DNA of 64,000 nt from Methanoculleus horonobensis (GTDB lineage Archaea > Halobacteriota > Methanomicrobia > Methanomicrobiales > Methanoculleaceae), in assembly GCF_001602375.1 (NCBI RefSeq), contig NZ_BCNY01000013.1, positions 358,073 through 422,072 on the forward strand, read 5' to 3'. Both the position numbers and the translations under genes were made by a program. Below the pieces are notes generated by a model that had not been told where the DNA came from, did not search any database, and saw nothing but the letters and a program-made list of their open reading frames with translations. Below, piece by piece: positions 1-8,712 of the stretch (position 1 is its first letter; the number at the start of each line of letters is the position of its first letter).

Positions 1-2
1 AC

Positions 3-1157
3 GACGCGGAGGAAGGGACGGTGCGGAAGCGGGGGCGGAACGCCCGGATGATCTACTTCCTGAACTCCGGGACGATCCCCGACGAGTTCTCCTGCGACGT
101 CCTCACCCGGGACGGGGTCTTTGCCGGAAACCTGGACGAGAAGTACCTGGAACGGATGAACAAGGGCGACGTCTTCGTCCTCGGCGGGCGGCGCTACCGG
201 TTCGCCTACCGGCGGGGGGGAAAACTCTACGTCGACCCGACGACCGACCGGCCGACGATCCCGAGCTGGTTCTCGGAGAAACTCCCGCTCTCGTTCGATC
301 TCGGCCTGCACGTCCTCCGGTTCAAGGAGATGATGCTTCGCGCGATGGAGACGGCCGGAACAGAGGAGATCGTCGAGACCCTCCTCGCCGACTACCCCAT
401 CGACGAGAACAGCGCCCGGAGCATCTGCGCGATCTTCGAGCAGCAGGTGCTCTATATGGGCGACGAAGCCGTCCCGACGTTGAAGCGGATCGTCGTCGAG
501 GAGCAGATCGACCGGGAGAACCATCGCCGGCTCTACTACTTCATGACCAACTACGGGCTGCGGTTCAACGACGGGTTCTCCCGGATCGTCGCCTTCACGA
601 TCGCCCGGGACGTGACGACGAACGTCTCGGTCGGGATCAGCGATACCGGGTTTCTGGTCTCGATCCCGCTCGAGAAGCAGGTCGATCCCGCACGCATTCT
701 CCAGGGCATCCGGGCCGACGAGTGCAACGAGATCCTTAAGGAGGCCGTCGGGGATACCCAGCTCCTGAAGCGGGTCTTCCGGATCAACGCCGCACGGTCG
801 TTCATGATCCTCCGTAACTACATGGGCCGGCGGAGAAGCGCCCGGCGCCAGCAGGTGAGCGCCGATATGCTGATCTCGTTTGCCAAACGGCTCGACGGCT
901 TCGCCGTGATGCGGGAGACCTACCGGGAGGTGATCGATGACCGGTTCGAGGCGGAGAACATCCGGCGGATCGTCGACGGGATCGGTGCCGGCGAGATCGA
1001 GGTCGCCCTGACCCGCGCCGCGTCCCCGAGCCCGCTCGCGTTCGGGATAGCGACGCTCGGCGTCTCCGACGCGGTCTACGCGCAGGACAAACTCTCGATG
1101 CTCCGCGAGTTCCAGCGCCGGGTGATGAGCAGCATCGGAGGCGAGGCGGCGGCATGA
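3..1157 (+). CDS. Lhr-type ATP-dependent helicase, C-terminal part (5' end outside window)
   Basis: The reading frame is open from base 3, so the gene starts before the window. What remains is the region after the helicase core: a segment with TIPDEF and GRRYRF followed by a long helical C-terminus. This matches the post-helicase domain of large Lhr-like superfamily 2 helicases, which unwind nucleic acid during repair. The Walker and DEAH motifs are not in the window. The stop overlaps the next start by 4 bp (ATGA), so the gene is translationally coupled to the phosphoesterase. Assignment rests on family resemblance of the C-terminal region only. Confidence 0.75.
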   Translation, partial: DAEEGTVRKRGRNARMIYFLNSGTIPDEFSCDVLTRDGVFAGNLDEKYLERMNKGDVFVLGGRRYRFAYRRGGKLYVDPTTDRPTIPSWFSEKLPLSFDLGLHVLRFKEMMLRAMETAGTEEIVETLLADYPIDENSARSICAIFEQQVLYMGDEAVPTLKRIVVEEQIDRENHRRLYYFMTNYGLRFNDGFSRIVAFTIARDVTTNVSVGISDTGFLVSIPLEKQVDPARILQGIRADECNEILKEAVGDTQLLKRVFRINAARSFMILRNYMGRRRSARRQQVSADMLISFAKRLDGFAVMRETYREVIDDRFEAENIRRIVDGIGAGEIEVALTRAASPSPLAFGIATLGVSDAVYAQDKLSMLREFQRRVMSSIGGEAAA

Positions 1158-1870
1158 ACGCGGTCACGGAGGCCGACCTCCTCTCCCGGTTCGGCTTCTA
1201 CAAGGGCGCGCTCTACGTCAGGGAACAGTCTCTCTGCGTCGTCTCCGACGTCCATATCGGACTTTCCGAGGCGCTCTACCGGCAGGGCCTCCACTTCCCG
1301 CTCCACGAGGAGGAGACGCTCCTCGAACGGTTCGAGGCGATCCTCGGCCGGTTCAAGCCGGAGGTCTTCGTCCTCGACGGGGATATCTTCCACGCCTTCG
1401 ACCGGGTGAGCCGGGACGTGAAGGAGACGTTCGAGACGATCGTCGCGACTCTGAAGGCCAGGTGCGAGGTCGTCCTCGTCCGGGGCTCGCACGACGTCAT
1501 GCTCCCCGCGATAGCGGGAGGGTCGGTCGAGCGCTACGACCGCGGCGGCTACACGGTGGTTCACGGCGATCAGGCGGTCGACGACCACGGGACGCTCATC
1601 ATCGGCCACGACCACCCGGCGATCGAGATCGATATGGCCCGGTTCCCCTGCTTCCTCTATGGCCGAGCCGTGGCCCGCGGGAGGGATATCATCGTATTGC
1701 CCGCATTCAATCCGCTCTCCCCCGGCGTCATGATCAACTATGTAAAGAGCCGGGACTTCCTCTCGCCCATCCTCCGCCGCGTGGATGCAGGAAGCCTCCA
1801 GCCGGTGGTGGAGGTCGACGGCGAGGCGGTCGTCCTCCCGCCGCTCGCCGGCATCCGGCGGTTCGCGTGA
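1154..1870 (+). CDS. Calcineurin-like metallophosphoesterase, Lhr-associated type
   Basis: A 238-residue protein with the metal-binding motifs of calcineurin-like phosphoesterases: SDVHIG near residue 33, LDGDIFH near 74, RGSHD near 112 (the usual GNHD with Ser for Asn), VVHGDQ near 135 and IGHDHP near 150. Such proteins bind two metals and hydrolyse phosphoesters; many act on nucleic acid. It starts inside the stop codon of the helicase gene, and helicase/phosphoesterase pairing of this kind is widespread. A DNA- or RNA-processing role is inferred from that pairing. The substrate cannot be read from the sequence. Confidence 0.85.
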   Translation: MNAVTEADLLSRFGFYKGALYVREQSLCVVSDVHIGLSEALYRQGLHFPLHEEETLLERFEAILGRFKPEVFVLDGDIFHAFDRVSRDVKETFETIVATLKARCEVVLVRGSHDVMLPAIAGGSVERYDRGGYTVVHGDQAVDDHGTLIIGHDHPAIEIDMARFPCFLYGRAVARGRDIIVLPAFNPLSPGVMINYVKSRDFLSPILRRVDAGSLQPVVEVDGEAVVLPPLAGIRRFA

Positions 1871-1888
1871 AGAGAAGGGGGAAGAGGC

Positions 1889-2176
1889 TCAGACAACTTT
1901 CCGGTACAGACCGATATCGAGCGGCCCGGCAAACAGGGGCCCCGCTCTCTCCCCGAAGCCTTTGAAGTGCGCCGTCTCGTTGTGGGAGTCGATTGCGGCC
2001 CGATCCTTCCAGACCTCGATGAACGCGAACTTCGCGGGGTCAGCGAGATCCACGTAGAGGTCGTACGAGATATTTCCGTCCTCGCGCCTGCTCGCATCGA
2101 CCAGGTCCCGGGCTATTTCCATGAACTCATCGCTCTTCCCGGATTGTATGCTGCACCGTGCAACGATCGTGATCAT
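1889..2176 (-). CDS. Antibiotic biosynthesis monooxygenase (ABM) fold protein, YgiN-like
   Basis: A 95-residue protein with the ABM ferredoxin-like fold pattern: an N-terminal strand (MITIVARCSIQSGK), a helix, NISYDLYVDLADP, then FIEVWKDRAAIDSHNETAHF. Members include quinol monooxygenases and heme-degrading enzymes, but many are of unknown substrate. It converges with the upstream phosphoesterase and is divergent from the DUF3784 gene. The ATG at 2176 fits the family start. No heme-specific residues can be assigned, so a catalytic role is not claimed. Confidence 0.85.
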   Translation of the reverse strand: MITIVARCSIQSGKSDEFMEIARDLVDASRREDGNISYDLYVDLADPAKFAFIEVWKDRAAIDSHNETAHFKGFGERAGPLFAGPLDIGLYRKVV

Positions 2177-2283
2177 ACAGTGTCCCTCCGCGCCCGTGGT
2201 GCTGCCGCAGAGATGATAAATCTGCGCATCTGCCGGCGAATACCGGAACGCTCTAGCATCCGCCCCTCAAACAGGATCATCGT

Positions 2284-2604
2284 GTGGATCGCAAACATTC
2301 TCGGGGGAGCGGTCGTGCTTTTTTTGGGATCGTCGTCCGGGCCTTCAACGCGAGCGGCCTCATTGCAGGCTACAATACCGCCCCTGCAGAGGAACGGGCG
2401 AGATACGACGAGAAGGTGCTGGCGAGGTTCACAGGCAACCTCCTGATCGCCGCATCCGCCCTCCTTCTTGCCGGAGGGGTGCTGCCAATCGTTCCCGGTA
2501 TGTCGGCCATTATGGCCGGCATATCGTGGCTGGTATTTCTCGCGATCGTCATCGGGGGCGTCGTCTCCATGAAGACCGGAGACCGGTTCAAACGTCAGGC
2601 ATAG
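2284..2604 (+). CDS. DUF3784-type small membrane protein with disrupted 5' frame
   Basis: The downstream part reads LIAGYNTAPAEERARYDEK and then two hydrophobic stretches, as in DUF3784 proteins (about 100 residues, membrane, unknown role). In this frame the first 15 residues are basic and polar, which is wrong for the family. The frame starting at GTG 2282 encodes the expected hydrophobic start (WIANILGGAVVLF) and then runs out of frame. The two halves meet at a T7 run (2319-2325); one added T would restore a single frame. It is therefore either a frameshifted gene, a sequencing error, or a slippage-expressed gene. Confidence 0.6.
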   Translation: MDRKHSRGSGRAFFGIVVRAFNASGLIAGYNTAPAEERARYDEKVLARFTGNLLIAASALLLAGGVLPIVPGMSAIMAGISWLVFLAIVIGGVVSMKTGDRFKRQA

Positions 2605-2667
2605 CGGCCGGGCTGCGTGAGTAACCCCTATATATCCTCCCCGCCATCCGGAGTCCGGAGATGATGT

Positions 2668-3825
2668 ATGTCACGCCGGACCATTCTCATCCTTGCCGCG
2701 GTTGCGACGATTGCCCTCCTCGGGATCGCCGTGGCCGTCGTGATGCCGCCGGGCGGCGGCACCGCCGGAACCCTGCCGCTCGATACGATCGCCCTCCCCG
2801 CAGGGTTTGCGATCGACGTCTATGCCGGAAACGTCACCGGGGCGCGGTCGATGACCATGACCCCGAACGGGACGCTCTTTGTCGGGAGCCGCGGCGCAGG
2901 GAACGTCTACGCCATACCCGACCGCGACGGCGACGGGAGAGGCGATGAGGTGATCACGATCGCAAGCGGTCTCGACTCCCCGAACGGCGTCGCGTTCCAA
3001 AACGGCTCCCTCTACGTCGCCGAGATCAGCCGCATCCTCCGCTACGACGGGATCGAGGCGAACCTCGATAACCCGCCGGAGGCCGCGGTGGTGAGCGACG
3101 CCTTCCCGGACGAAGCCTCGCACGGGTGGAAGTTCATCGCGTTCGGCCCCGACGGGAACCTCTACATCCCCGTGGGCGCCCCCTGCAACGTCTGCGACCC
3201 CGAAGACGAGCGGTTCAGTACCATCTTCCGGATGAACCCGGACGGAACCGATCTCGAGATCTACGCCCGGGGCATCCGGAACACCGTGGGGTTCGACTGG
3301 CACCCGGAGACCGATGAGTTATGGTTCACCGACAACGGCCGCGACTGGCTCGGCGACGATATCCCGCCGGACGAACTGAACCGGGCGCCGGAGAGCGGGA
3401 TGCACTTTGGGTTCCCCTACTGCCACGGCACGGCGATCCCCGACCCGGAGTTCGGGGAGGAGCGGTCGTGCAGTGAATTCACGCCCCCCGAGCAGGAACT
3501 CGGCCCGCACGTCGCTGCACTCGGGATGCGGTTCTATGACGGCGGGCAGTTCCCGGAAGAGTACCAGAACAGGATCTTTATCGCCGAGCACGGCTCCTGG
3601 AACCGGGCGGAGCCGATCGGCTACCGGGTGACGATGGTCAAACTCGAGAACAACACTCCCGTCGCCTATGATGTCTTCGCGGAGGGCTGGCTCCAGGGAG
3701 GCGACGCCTGGGGTCGGCCGGTGGACGTCGAGATCGCGAACGACGGCTCAATCCTGGTATCGGACGACCGGGCGAATGCCATCTACCGGATAACCTACGG
3801 AGAGGTCACTTCCCCCTCCGGATGA
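2668..3825 (+). CDS. Secreted PQQ-type glucose/sorbosone dehydrogenase-like beta-propeller protein
   Basis: A 385-residue protein with an N-terminal signal or anchor helix (residues 5-26) followed by a six-blade propeller of the glucose/sorbosone dehydrogenase family. Visible motifs include [63 protein letters not shown] and [10 protein letters not shown]. Soluble members oxidise sugars with PQQ, but this organism shows no sign of making PQQ here, so the cofactor and substrate are open. It is preceded by a possible TATA-like stretch near 2628 (ccctatatat). Its 3' end overlaps the convergent DUF2179 gene by 20 bp. Confidence 0.85.
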   Translation: MSRRTILILAAVATIALLGIAVAVVMPPGGGTAGTLPLDTIALPAGFAIDVYAGNVTGARSMTMTPNGTLFVGSRGAGNVYAIPDRDGDGRGDEVITIASGLDSPNGVAFQNGSLYVAEISRILRYDGIEANLDNPPEAAVVSDAFPDEASHGWKFIAFGPDGNLYIPVGAPCNVCDPEDERFSTIFRMNPDGTDLEIYARGIRNTVGFDWHPETDELWFTDNGRDWLGDDIPPDELNRAPESGMHFGFPYCHGTAIPDPEFGEERSCSEFTPPEQELGPHVAALGMRFYDGGQFPEEYQNRIFIAEHGSWNRAEPIGYRVTMVKLENNTPVAYDVFAEGWLQGGDAWGRPVDVEIANDGSILVSDDRANAIYRITYGEVTSPSG

Positions 3826-4405
3826 CCCTTCCGAAGGAGAACGGGGTCGGGCCCGGCAGGGTTGCCGGGAACGTCCCCTCCGCCGCTCGCCGGACGTCCT
3901 CGATCGAGTAGAACGCCTTGGGGTTGAACTCGTGGATGGCGTCCTCCACGTCGCGCATGTTCTTGCGCTTGACCACCGAGAAGATCACCTTGCCCGGCCC
4001 CTGCTTCCCGTGTGCGTCGAGGACGGTCACCCCGTAACCCGCGGCGCGGAGGTAGTCGATGAGGTTCGTCGCGTCGCGCTGGGTGATGATCCGGATGAGG
4101 GCAAGCCCCATCGCCAGCCGCTCCTCGACGAGCATTCCGATGTAGTTTCCCGTGGCGAACCCGGCCGCGTAGGCAAAGTAGTTGAGGGGGTTCGTGAGGT
4201 TCTGAAAGATCTGGCCGACGGCGATGATCCAGATGAAGACCTCGGCGAATCCGAGGATAGGGGCGACCACCTTCATCCCACGGGAGACGAAGATGATCCG
4301 CATCGTCCCGATGGTGACGTCGCAGATGCGTGCGAGGAAGATGAAGACCGGGACGACGACCAGGGAGAAGATCTCCGGGTCGATATCCGGGACGACGCCG
4401 AGCAT
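3806..4405 (-). CDS. DUF2179 (UPF0316) membrane protein
   Basis: A 199-residue protein. Residues 8-95 hold about three membrane helices with [20 protein letters not shown], the signature of UPF0316 proteins. The C-terminal part (about 105-170) is the soluble DUF2179 domain, with [14 protein letters not shown] and [11 protein letters not shown]. The domain resembles small-ligand sensors found in bacterial membrane proteins; its role is unknown. The start at ATG 4405 was chosen because the hydrophobic segment follows at once. Its 3' end overlaps that of the sugar dehydrogenase gene. Confidence 0.85.
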   Translation of the reverse strand: MLGVVPDIDPEIFSLVVVPVFIFLARICDVTIGTMRIIFVSRGMKVVAPILGFAEVFIWIIAVGQIFQNLTNPLNYFAYAAGFATGNYIGMLVEERLAMGLALIRIITQRDATNLIDYLRAAGYGVTVLDAHGKQGPGKVIFSVVKRKNMRDVEDAIHEFNPKAFYSIEDVRRAAEGTFPATLPGPTPFSFGRVIRRGK

Positions 4406-4789
4406 GGATCATGGTTGACGAGCAGGTGATATATTATTATCCATATTCAAATATATGTCGGACACAAAAAATTTCATAGAACCAATATCTTGGGATATCA
4501 GATGAAATTGTCGGGATAAAAGGAGAGTATACCCCGCAGATGTTACGGAGAGGCGCGGTATCGGGATCGTCGCCCGCTCCCAGATAGGGGTTCCTCTCCC
4601 GGGAGCCCCTGAAGCAGCCGGAACTCGGCCCGCCGTCCGTGCGAGCGCAGGATGTCATGAGACCGTCGTAAACCGCATTCCGGCCACGTTCCCGGGCAGA
4701 TTCGCCCTTCAGCCCGGAATATGGCCGGAATCGCCATGAGATAGCCTTATGGTATCAGGGTCCAATCAGGCACAGTGTGGTGATATACC
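4406..4789. other. Intergenic region, no gene seen
   Basis: An AT-rich stretch (4425-4510) upstream of the divergent DUF2179 gene probably carries its promoter. The remaining part holds only short frames with no family resemblance. I see no RNA gene or repeat in it. Confidence 0.5.
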
Positions 4790-4918
4790 ATGCCGAAATG
4801 TTACAGCTGCGGAGCGGAGATCAACCCGAAGAAGACGCGTTGTCCGAGATGCGGAGCAAAAGTCGAAGCAGGAACCGGAAAACAACCGGAAGCGGGAGTT
4901 GCAAGGGGGCGGCGATAA
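4790..4918 (+). CDS. Tiny zinc-ribbon protein (42 aa)
   Basis: A short frame encoding MPKCYSCGAEINPKK then TRCPRCGAKVEAG and a basic tail, ending with TAA at 4916. Two CxxC knuckles (Cys4/Cys7 and Cys18/Cys21) form a classic zinc ribbon. A GGTGAT ribosome-site match lies just upstream of the ATG, consistent with the archaeal anti-Shine-Dalgarno. Such stand-alone ribbons are common in methanogens, and their partners are mostly unknown. It stands alone, convergent with the winged-helix gene downstream. Confidence 0.7.
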   Translation: MPKCYSCGAEINPKKTRCPRCGAKVEAGTGKQPEAGVARGRR

Positions 4919-4954
4919 AGACCCTCTAAACCCCCTCATCTGACCCTTTTTAGA

Positions 4955-5596
4955 TCATTTCTCTTCTTCTTGGTAGCGCGGGGATGTGCGCCACCAGTAG
5001 TAGACCTCGTAGGCGAGCAGCGCAAGCAGCACCACGCAGGCGCCGAAGAAGAAGCCCATCACGATGTCGTGGACCGGCAGCGCCCCGGCACCGTCCAGGG
5101 CAGGGACGGGAGACTGGAGCGTCGAGGCATCCTCGCCGGTCCCGCCGGCGTATTTATCCCCGTTCTCGGACATTACCCGTGAGACGGGCGTAGAGCCGCC
5201 GAACGGCAGCAGCGCCGGGAGGATCGACCAGAGCCCGATGCTCGCGAGGACGACGATCCCAAAGAGCGTCGCGTATTTCTGCAGCACCGACCGGAGATCG
5301 CTTGCCGGCGATGCGATGATGAAGACCTGGTTCGCAAGGCCGTAGACCTTCACCTCGCGTCCCTTCTCGCTCCAGCGGGTCTCCATGACCTCGAGAAGCC
5401 CGGCGTCGAGAAGGTTCTCGATGTGGTAAGAAGCGGTGGTGATGGGGATCTTCATCCGCCGGGCGACCTCCGACGACGTCAGCGGTCCGCCGCCGAAGGC
5501 CTGGATGATCGCGTTTGCCGTCTGGCTCGCCATCGCCCGGGCGATCTTCTGTGTCTGTTCATCGCCCGGCTGGATAACTACAACATCATTCGCCAT
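4955..5596 (-). CDS. Membrane-anchored ArsR-like winged-helix regulator
   Basis: A 213-residue protein. Residues about 12-85 form a winged helix (GPLTSSEVARRMKIP, ITTASYHIENLLDAGLLEV). Two hydrophobic segments follow, one near 105-125 (GIVVLASIGLWSILPALL) and one at the C-terminus (IVMGFFFGACVVLLALLAY), so the DNA-binding part is cytoplasmic and membrane-tethered. The longer frame reaching 5737 lies inside alaS; the ATG at 5596 overlaps the end of alaS by 11 bp, which shows co-transcription. Targets are unknown. Confidence 0.8.
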   Translation of the reverse strand: MANDVVVIQPGDEQTQKIARAMASQTANAIIQAFGGGPLTSSEVARRMKIPITTASYHIENLLDAGLLEVMETRWSEKGREVKVYGLANQVFIIASPASDLRSVLQKYATLFGIVVLASIGLWSILPALLPFGGSTPVSRVMSENGDKYAGGTGEDASTLQSPVPALDGAGALPVHDIVMGFFFGACVVLLALLAYEVYYWWRTSPRYQEEEK

Positions 5597-8333
5597 GGAG
5601 TGCTTCGATGATTCTGTTGCGCCCGTGCTCGAGCGCCTCCTCGAGCCGGGAGGCTTCCGGGCCTGCGCCCTGCGCAAGGTTCGGCTTGCCGCCGCCCTTC
5701 CCGCCGAGGATGCCGCAGACCTCCCGCACGATATCAACGGCGTTCACCGCCGGGGCGCCCGACGTCGCCACCACCTTCGCGGTACCGTCGCCCGACGCAA
5801 AGAGCGCCACGCCGCCCTCTTCGGCGACGGTCGTGGCGAGTGCGACGAGTTCCTTGTGGGTCGCATCGAGCGTTCTGACGACGACCCGGACACCGTCCAC
5901 CATCTCGCCGTCGAGATTCTGCATCTCGAGGTCCACCACTTTCTTCTGGAGACGCTCGATATCTTTCTTCTGTTCCTTCCATTCCGAGAAGAAGCGCGTT
6001 ACCGTCGCCGGCAGGTTCTCGGGCTGGACGCTCACCACGTCGGCGGCCTCCTGGAGGAGGTCGGCCAGGTGCTGCACGGCATGCACGGCGGCGATACCGG
6101 CCGCAAAGACCAGCCGCTCGACGCCGTCCTGGATATGCTCGACGCCGAGAACCCGGATCGACCCGATCTCGCCGGTCGTCCGGACGTGCGTTCCAGCACA
6201 CGCCTGCACGTCGGCGCCGACCTGCACCGTCCGGATCTCCCGGCCCGGCGGGACGCCGCCCTGGTAGAGGCCGAACCCGTACTTCTGCTCGGCCTTCGTC
6301 CGCTCCTCGACGTGGATGTAGACCGGCGTATCGGCCATGACCAGCCGGTTCGCCTCAATCTCGATCCTCTTGAGTTCGTCGGGCGTGATATGCTTGTAGT
6401 GCCGGATATCCAGGCGGGAAACCTCGCTTCCCTTCTGGGCGCCCGCCTGATGCACGTGGACGCCGAGCACCTCCTTTGCGGCGCGCAGGAGGACATGGGT
6501 CGCCGTGTGGTGGCGCATCAGCGACCAGCGGCGTTCCTCGTCCACCATGCCCTTCACCCGTTCGCCGCGCTTCAGGCAACCGCCGGTGACCCGGTGGAGG
6601 ATCACCTCGCCGAGTTTCGTGACCTCCTCCACCCGCACCATGTTCTCGGACGTCACCAGGGTGCCGGTATCGGACGGCTGACCGCCGCCCTCCGGGTAGA
6701 AGAGCGTCTGGTCGAGCACCGCTATCCCGTCGAAGTAATCCAGCACCATCGCCTCGAACTCGACCTCGTTCGGCAGTTCGTAGTAGAGTTTCTTCGTCGG
6801 GGGGAGGGAGACCGCACGCTCGCGGTAGGCGTCGAGCGGGTCTTCCCCTTTTGCCTCCTTCTGCGCCTCCGAGTGCGTCTCGGCGATCAGCGAGTAGAAG
6901 TTGTCGGGGATCTCCACGACGGCGCCCTCGGCGGCAGCGACCTCCTTGACCATCTCGGGCGGGATGCCGTGCGAGTCGTAGAGGGTGATGACCTCCTCGA
7001 GGGGAACCCGGGAACTCTTTGACTTGTAGTTCCGGGCAAGCTTCTGGACGATCCGGGCTCCGCGCTCGAGCGTGCTTGCATACCGCGCCTCCTCGCTCTC
7101 CACGATCTCCCGTACCGCGTCCGCTTCCTGCTCGAAGTTCTCGACCCCGACAACCTGCATCTGTGCTTCGATCAGGTCGGCGAGATCCTCGTCCATCGAG
7201 AGGTCGTTCATCATCCGGAGCGTCCGGCGGAGCACGAGTCGTGCAAGGTAGCCCTCGCGAACATTCGAGGGGACGATGCAGTCCCCGAGCATGTAGGCGA
7301 GGCAGCGGGTGTGGTCGGCGATCGAGTAGACCTTCTCGATCGGCACGACGATCCGCTCAAGCCGTTCGACCGGCACGCTGATCGCATCGGCGACCTTCCT
7401 CCGGAGGTTGTAGAGGTTCGTCCCGGAGATGTCCATCACACCGGCGAACCGGGCGCTGAGCCCCATGATCTTCGTGAACTCCGGGTTGTCGAGGAGATCC
7501 TCGAGATGGGCCGACCGCATCAGGCGGCTCACCATCTCCGGGAAGACCGCATCGTAGATCGTCGGCGAACCCTTCGAGGCCCAGACGAACCGCTCAAGGC
7601 CGTAGCCGGTGTCCACGATATTCAGCCGCATCGGGTAGTACGGCACCCCGTTCACGTCGACGGGCGGCTGGTCGGTCTTCTGCCGCCCGAGGTTCATGAA
7701 GACCAGCGTCGCGACCTCAAGGCCGCCGATGAGCACCTCAACGGATGCCCCGGCGTTGCCCCCGCCGTACCAGGGATGCTCCTTGTAGCTGACCCGGGCG
7801 GGATCGCCGCCGATGGACTTGATGAACTCGTCACAGAGAGCGACCGTCTCGTCTTTCCAGTAGATCTGCTCTTCCGGGGTGTTGAAGGCGTGGTGCGCCA
7901 TCATCTCAAAGAGCGTCAGGTGGCGCCCGGATCTCCCTACCGAGTCGAGGTCGTTTAACCGGATGCAGGGCTGGGAGATGGTCAGCGGGTTCGCCGGCGG
8001 AGGAACGACCCCGCTCGTGACGAACGGCTGAAAATCGGCGATGGATGCGATGGTGAGGTAGATGTCGTCTCTCCACCGGGCGGCTACAGGATATCGTTCG
8101 AGGCGTGTATGACCGTGCCGCTCGAAGAACGAGAGGAACGCCTCCCGCATCTCACTAACATTATGGGGTTTGAAGACCGGGTTGCCGATGAAGTTATACG
8201 TCACGCACGGGGCGTCGCCGCAGAACTCCTGTTCGGGGTCCCGGGTCCAGAAGGCTGACCCGCAACTCTTGCAGACCTTCCGCTCAAACCCCTCAGACTT
8301 GAAATAATCGAGCGTATATTCTTCCTCGAGCAT
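5586..8333 (-). CDS. alaS: Alanyl-tRNA synthetase, archaeal type
   Basis: A 915-residue AlaRS, the normal archaeal length, which charges tRNA-Ala. The archaeal N-terminal zinc extension is visible (CKSCGSAFWTRDP, FCGDAPC). It is followed by the class II catalytic core (SGRHLTLFEMMAHHAF; GGGNAGASVEVLIGG; RFVWASKGSPTIYDAVF). The editing domain has GGGQPSDTG, HHTATHVLL and CAGTHVRTTGEIG (zinc ligands H, H, C, H). The C-Ala region ends with GGKGGGKPNLAQGAG. It is followed at once by a membrane-bound winged-helix gene. Confidence 0.97.
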   Translation of the reverse strand: MLEEEYTLDYFKSEGFERKVCKSCGSAFWTRDPEQEFCGDAPCVTYNFIGNPVFKPHNVSEMREAFLSFFERHGHTRLERYPVAARWRDDIYLTIASIADFQPFVTSGVVPPPANPLTISQPCIRLNDLDSVGRSGRHLTLFEMMAHHAFNTPEEQIYWKDETVALCDEFIKSIGGDPARVSYKEHPWYGGGNAGASVEVLIGGLEVATLVFMNLGRQKTDQPPVDVNGVPYYPMRLNIVDTGYGLERFVWASKGSPTIYDAVFPEMVSRLMRSAHLEDLLDNPEFTKIMGLSARFAGVMDISGTNLYNLRRKVADAISVPVERLERIVVPIEKVYSIADHTRCLAYMLGDCIVPSNVREGYLARLVLRRTLRMMNDLSMDEDLADLIEAQMQVVGVENFEQEADAVREIVESEEARYASTLERGARIVQKLARNYKSKSSRVPLEEVITLYDSHGIPPEMVKEVAAAEGAVVEIPDNFYSLIAETHSEAQKEAKGEDPLDAYRERAVSLPPTKKLYYELPNEVEFEAMVLDYFDGIAVLDQTLFYPEGGGQPSDTGTLVTSENMVRVEEVTKLGEVILHRVTGGCLKRGERVKGMVDEERRWSLMRHHTATHVLLRAAKEVLGVHVHQAGAQKGSEVSRLDIRHYKHITPDELKRIEIEANRLVMADTPVYIHVEERTKAEQKYGFGLYQGGVPPGREIRTVQVGADVQACAGTHVRTTGEIGSIRVLGVEHIQDGVERLVFAAGIAAVHAVQHLADLLQEAADVVSVQPENLPATVTRFFSEWKEQKKDIERLQKKVVDLEMQNLDGEMVDGVRVVVRTLDATHKELVALATTVAEEGGVALFASGDGTAKVVATSGAPAVNAVDIVREVCGILGGKGGGKPNLAQGAGPEASRLEEALEHGRNRIIEALHGE

Positions 8334-8394
8334 TGAAAATCACGCAGCATAAATTGGTATGATTGTGACCGATATAGTTGTTTGTGCGTATTGT

Positions 8395-8712
8395 TTAAGT
8401 TTTCCAGGTATCCTGATACCAGAGGTCATAGGATTCATATAATCCCGTCCTCTCGGCGATGCGCACCGCAAGGATGTGCCAGCATTCGCGCCCCCGGAAG
8501 AGGAAATCGCTGCAGGTGCAGAAGTCGCCTTCGACGATGTACTCGCTGCTCCTGCCCACCACGACGAAGAAGTCGAGATAACGCTTCACCTGCCCGGCAT
8601 CGACGGCTTCGAGTGCCTTTCTCCCTCGCTCGCCGTATACACGCTCGATGCAGGTGCGAAACTCCGGCGTCAGCGCCCGGTCGCGCTCGATCTTTCCCCA
8701 GATACCCCTCAT
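8395..8712 (-). CDS. SWIM zinc-finger protein
   Basis: A 105-residue protein with the SWIM pattern CxC...CxH seen as FCTCSDFLFRGRECWH (about residues 68-83). SWIM fingers bind nucleic acid or protein; short archaeal members sometimes partner recombination proteins, but none is nearby. Its ATG overlaps the stop of the Nif3-like gene by 4 bp, so the two are one operon. The remainder is helical with no other recognised domain. Confidence 0.8.
   Translation of the reverse strand: MRGIWGKIERDRALTPEFRTCIERVYGERGRKALEAVDAGQVKRYLDFFVVVGRSSEYIVEGDFCTCSDFLFRGRECWHILAVRIAERTGLYESYDLWYQDTWKT

Noticed and set aside
4437..4658. 73-codon minus-strand frame
   Set aside because: No ribosome site, odd composition and no conserved pattern.
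5436..7022. 528-codon plus-strand frame opposite alaS
   Set aside because: Antisense shadow of a clearly conserved AlaRS.
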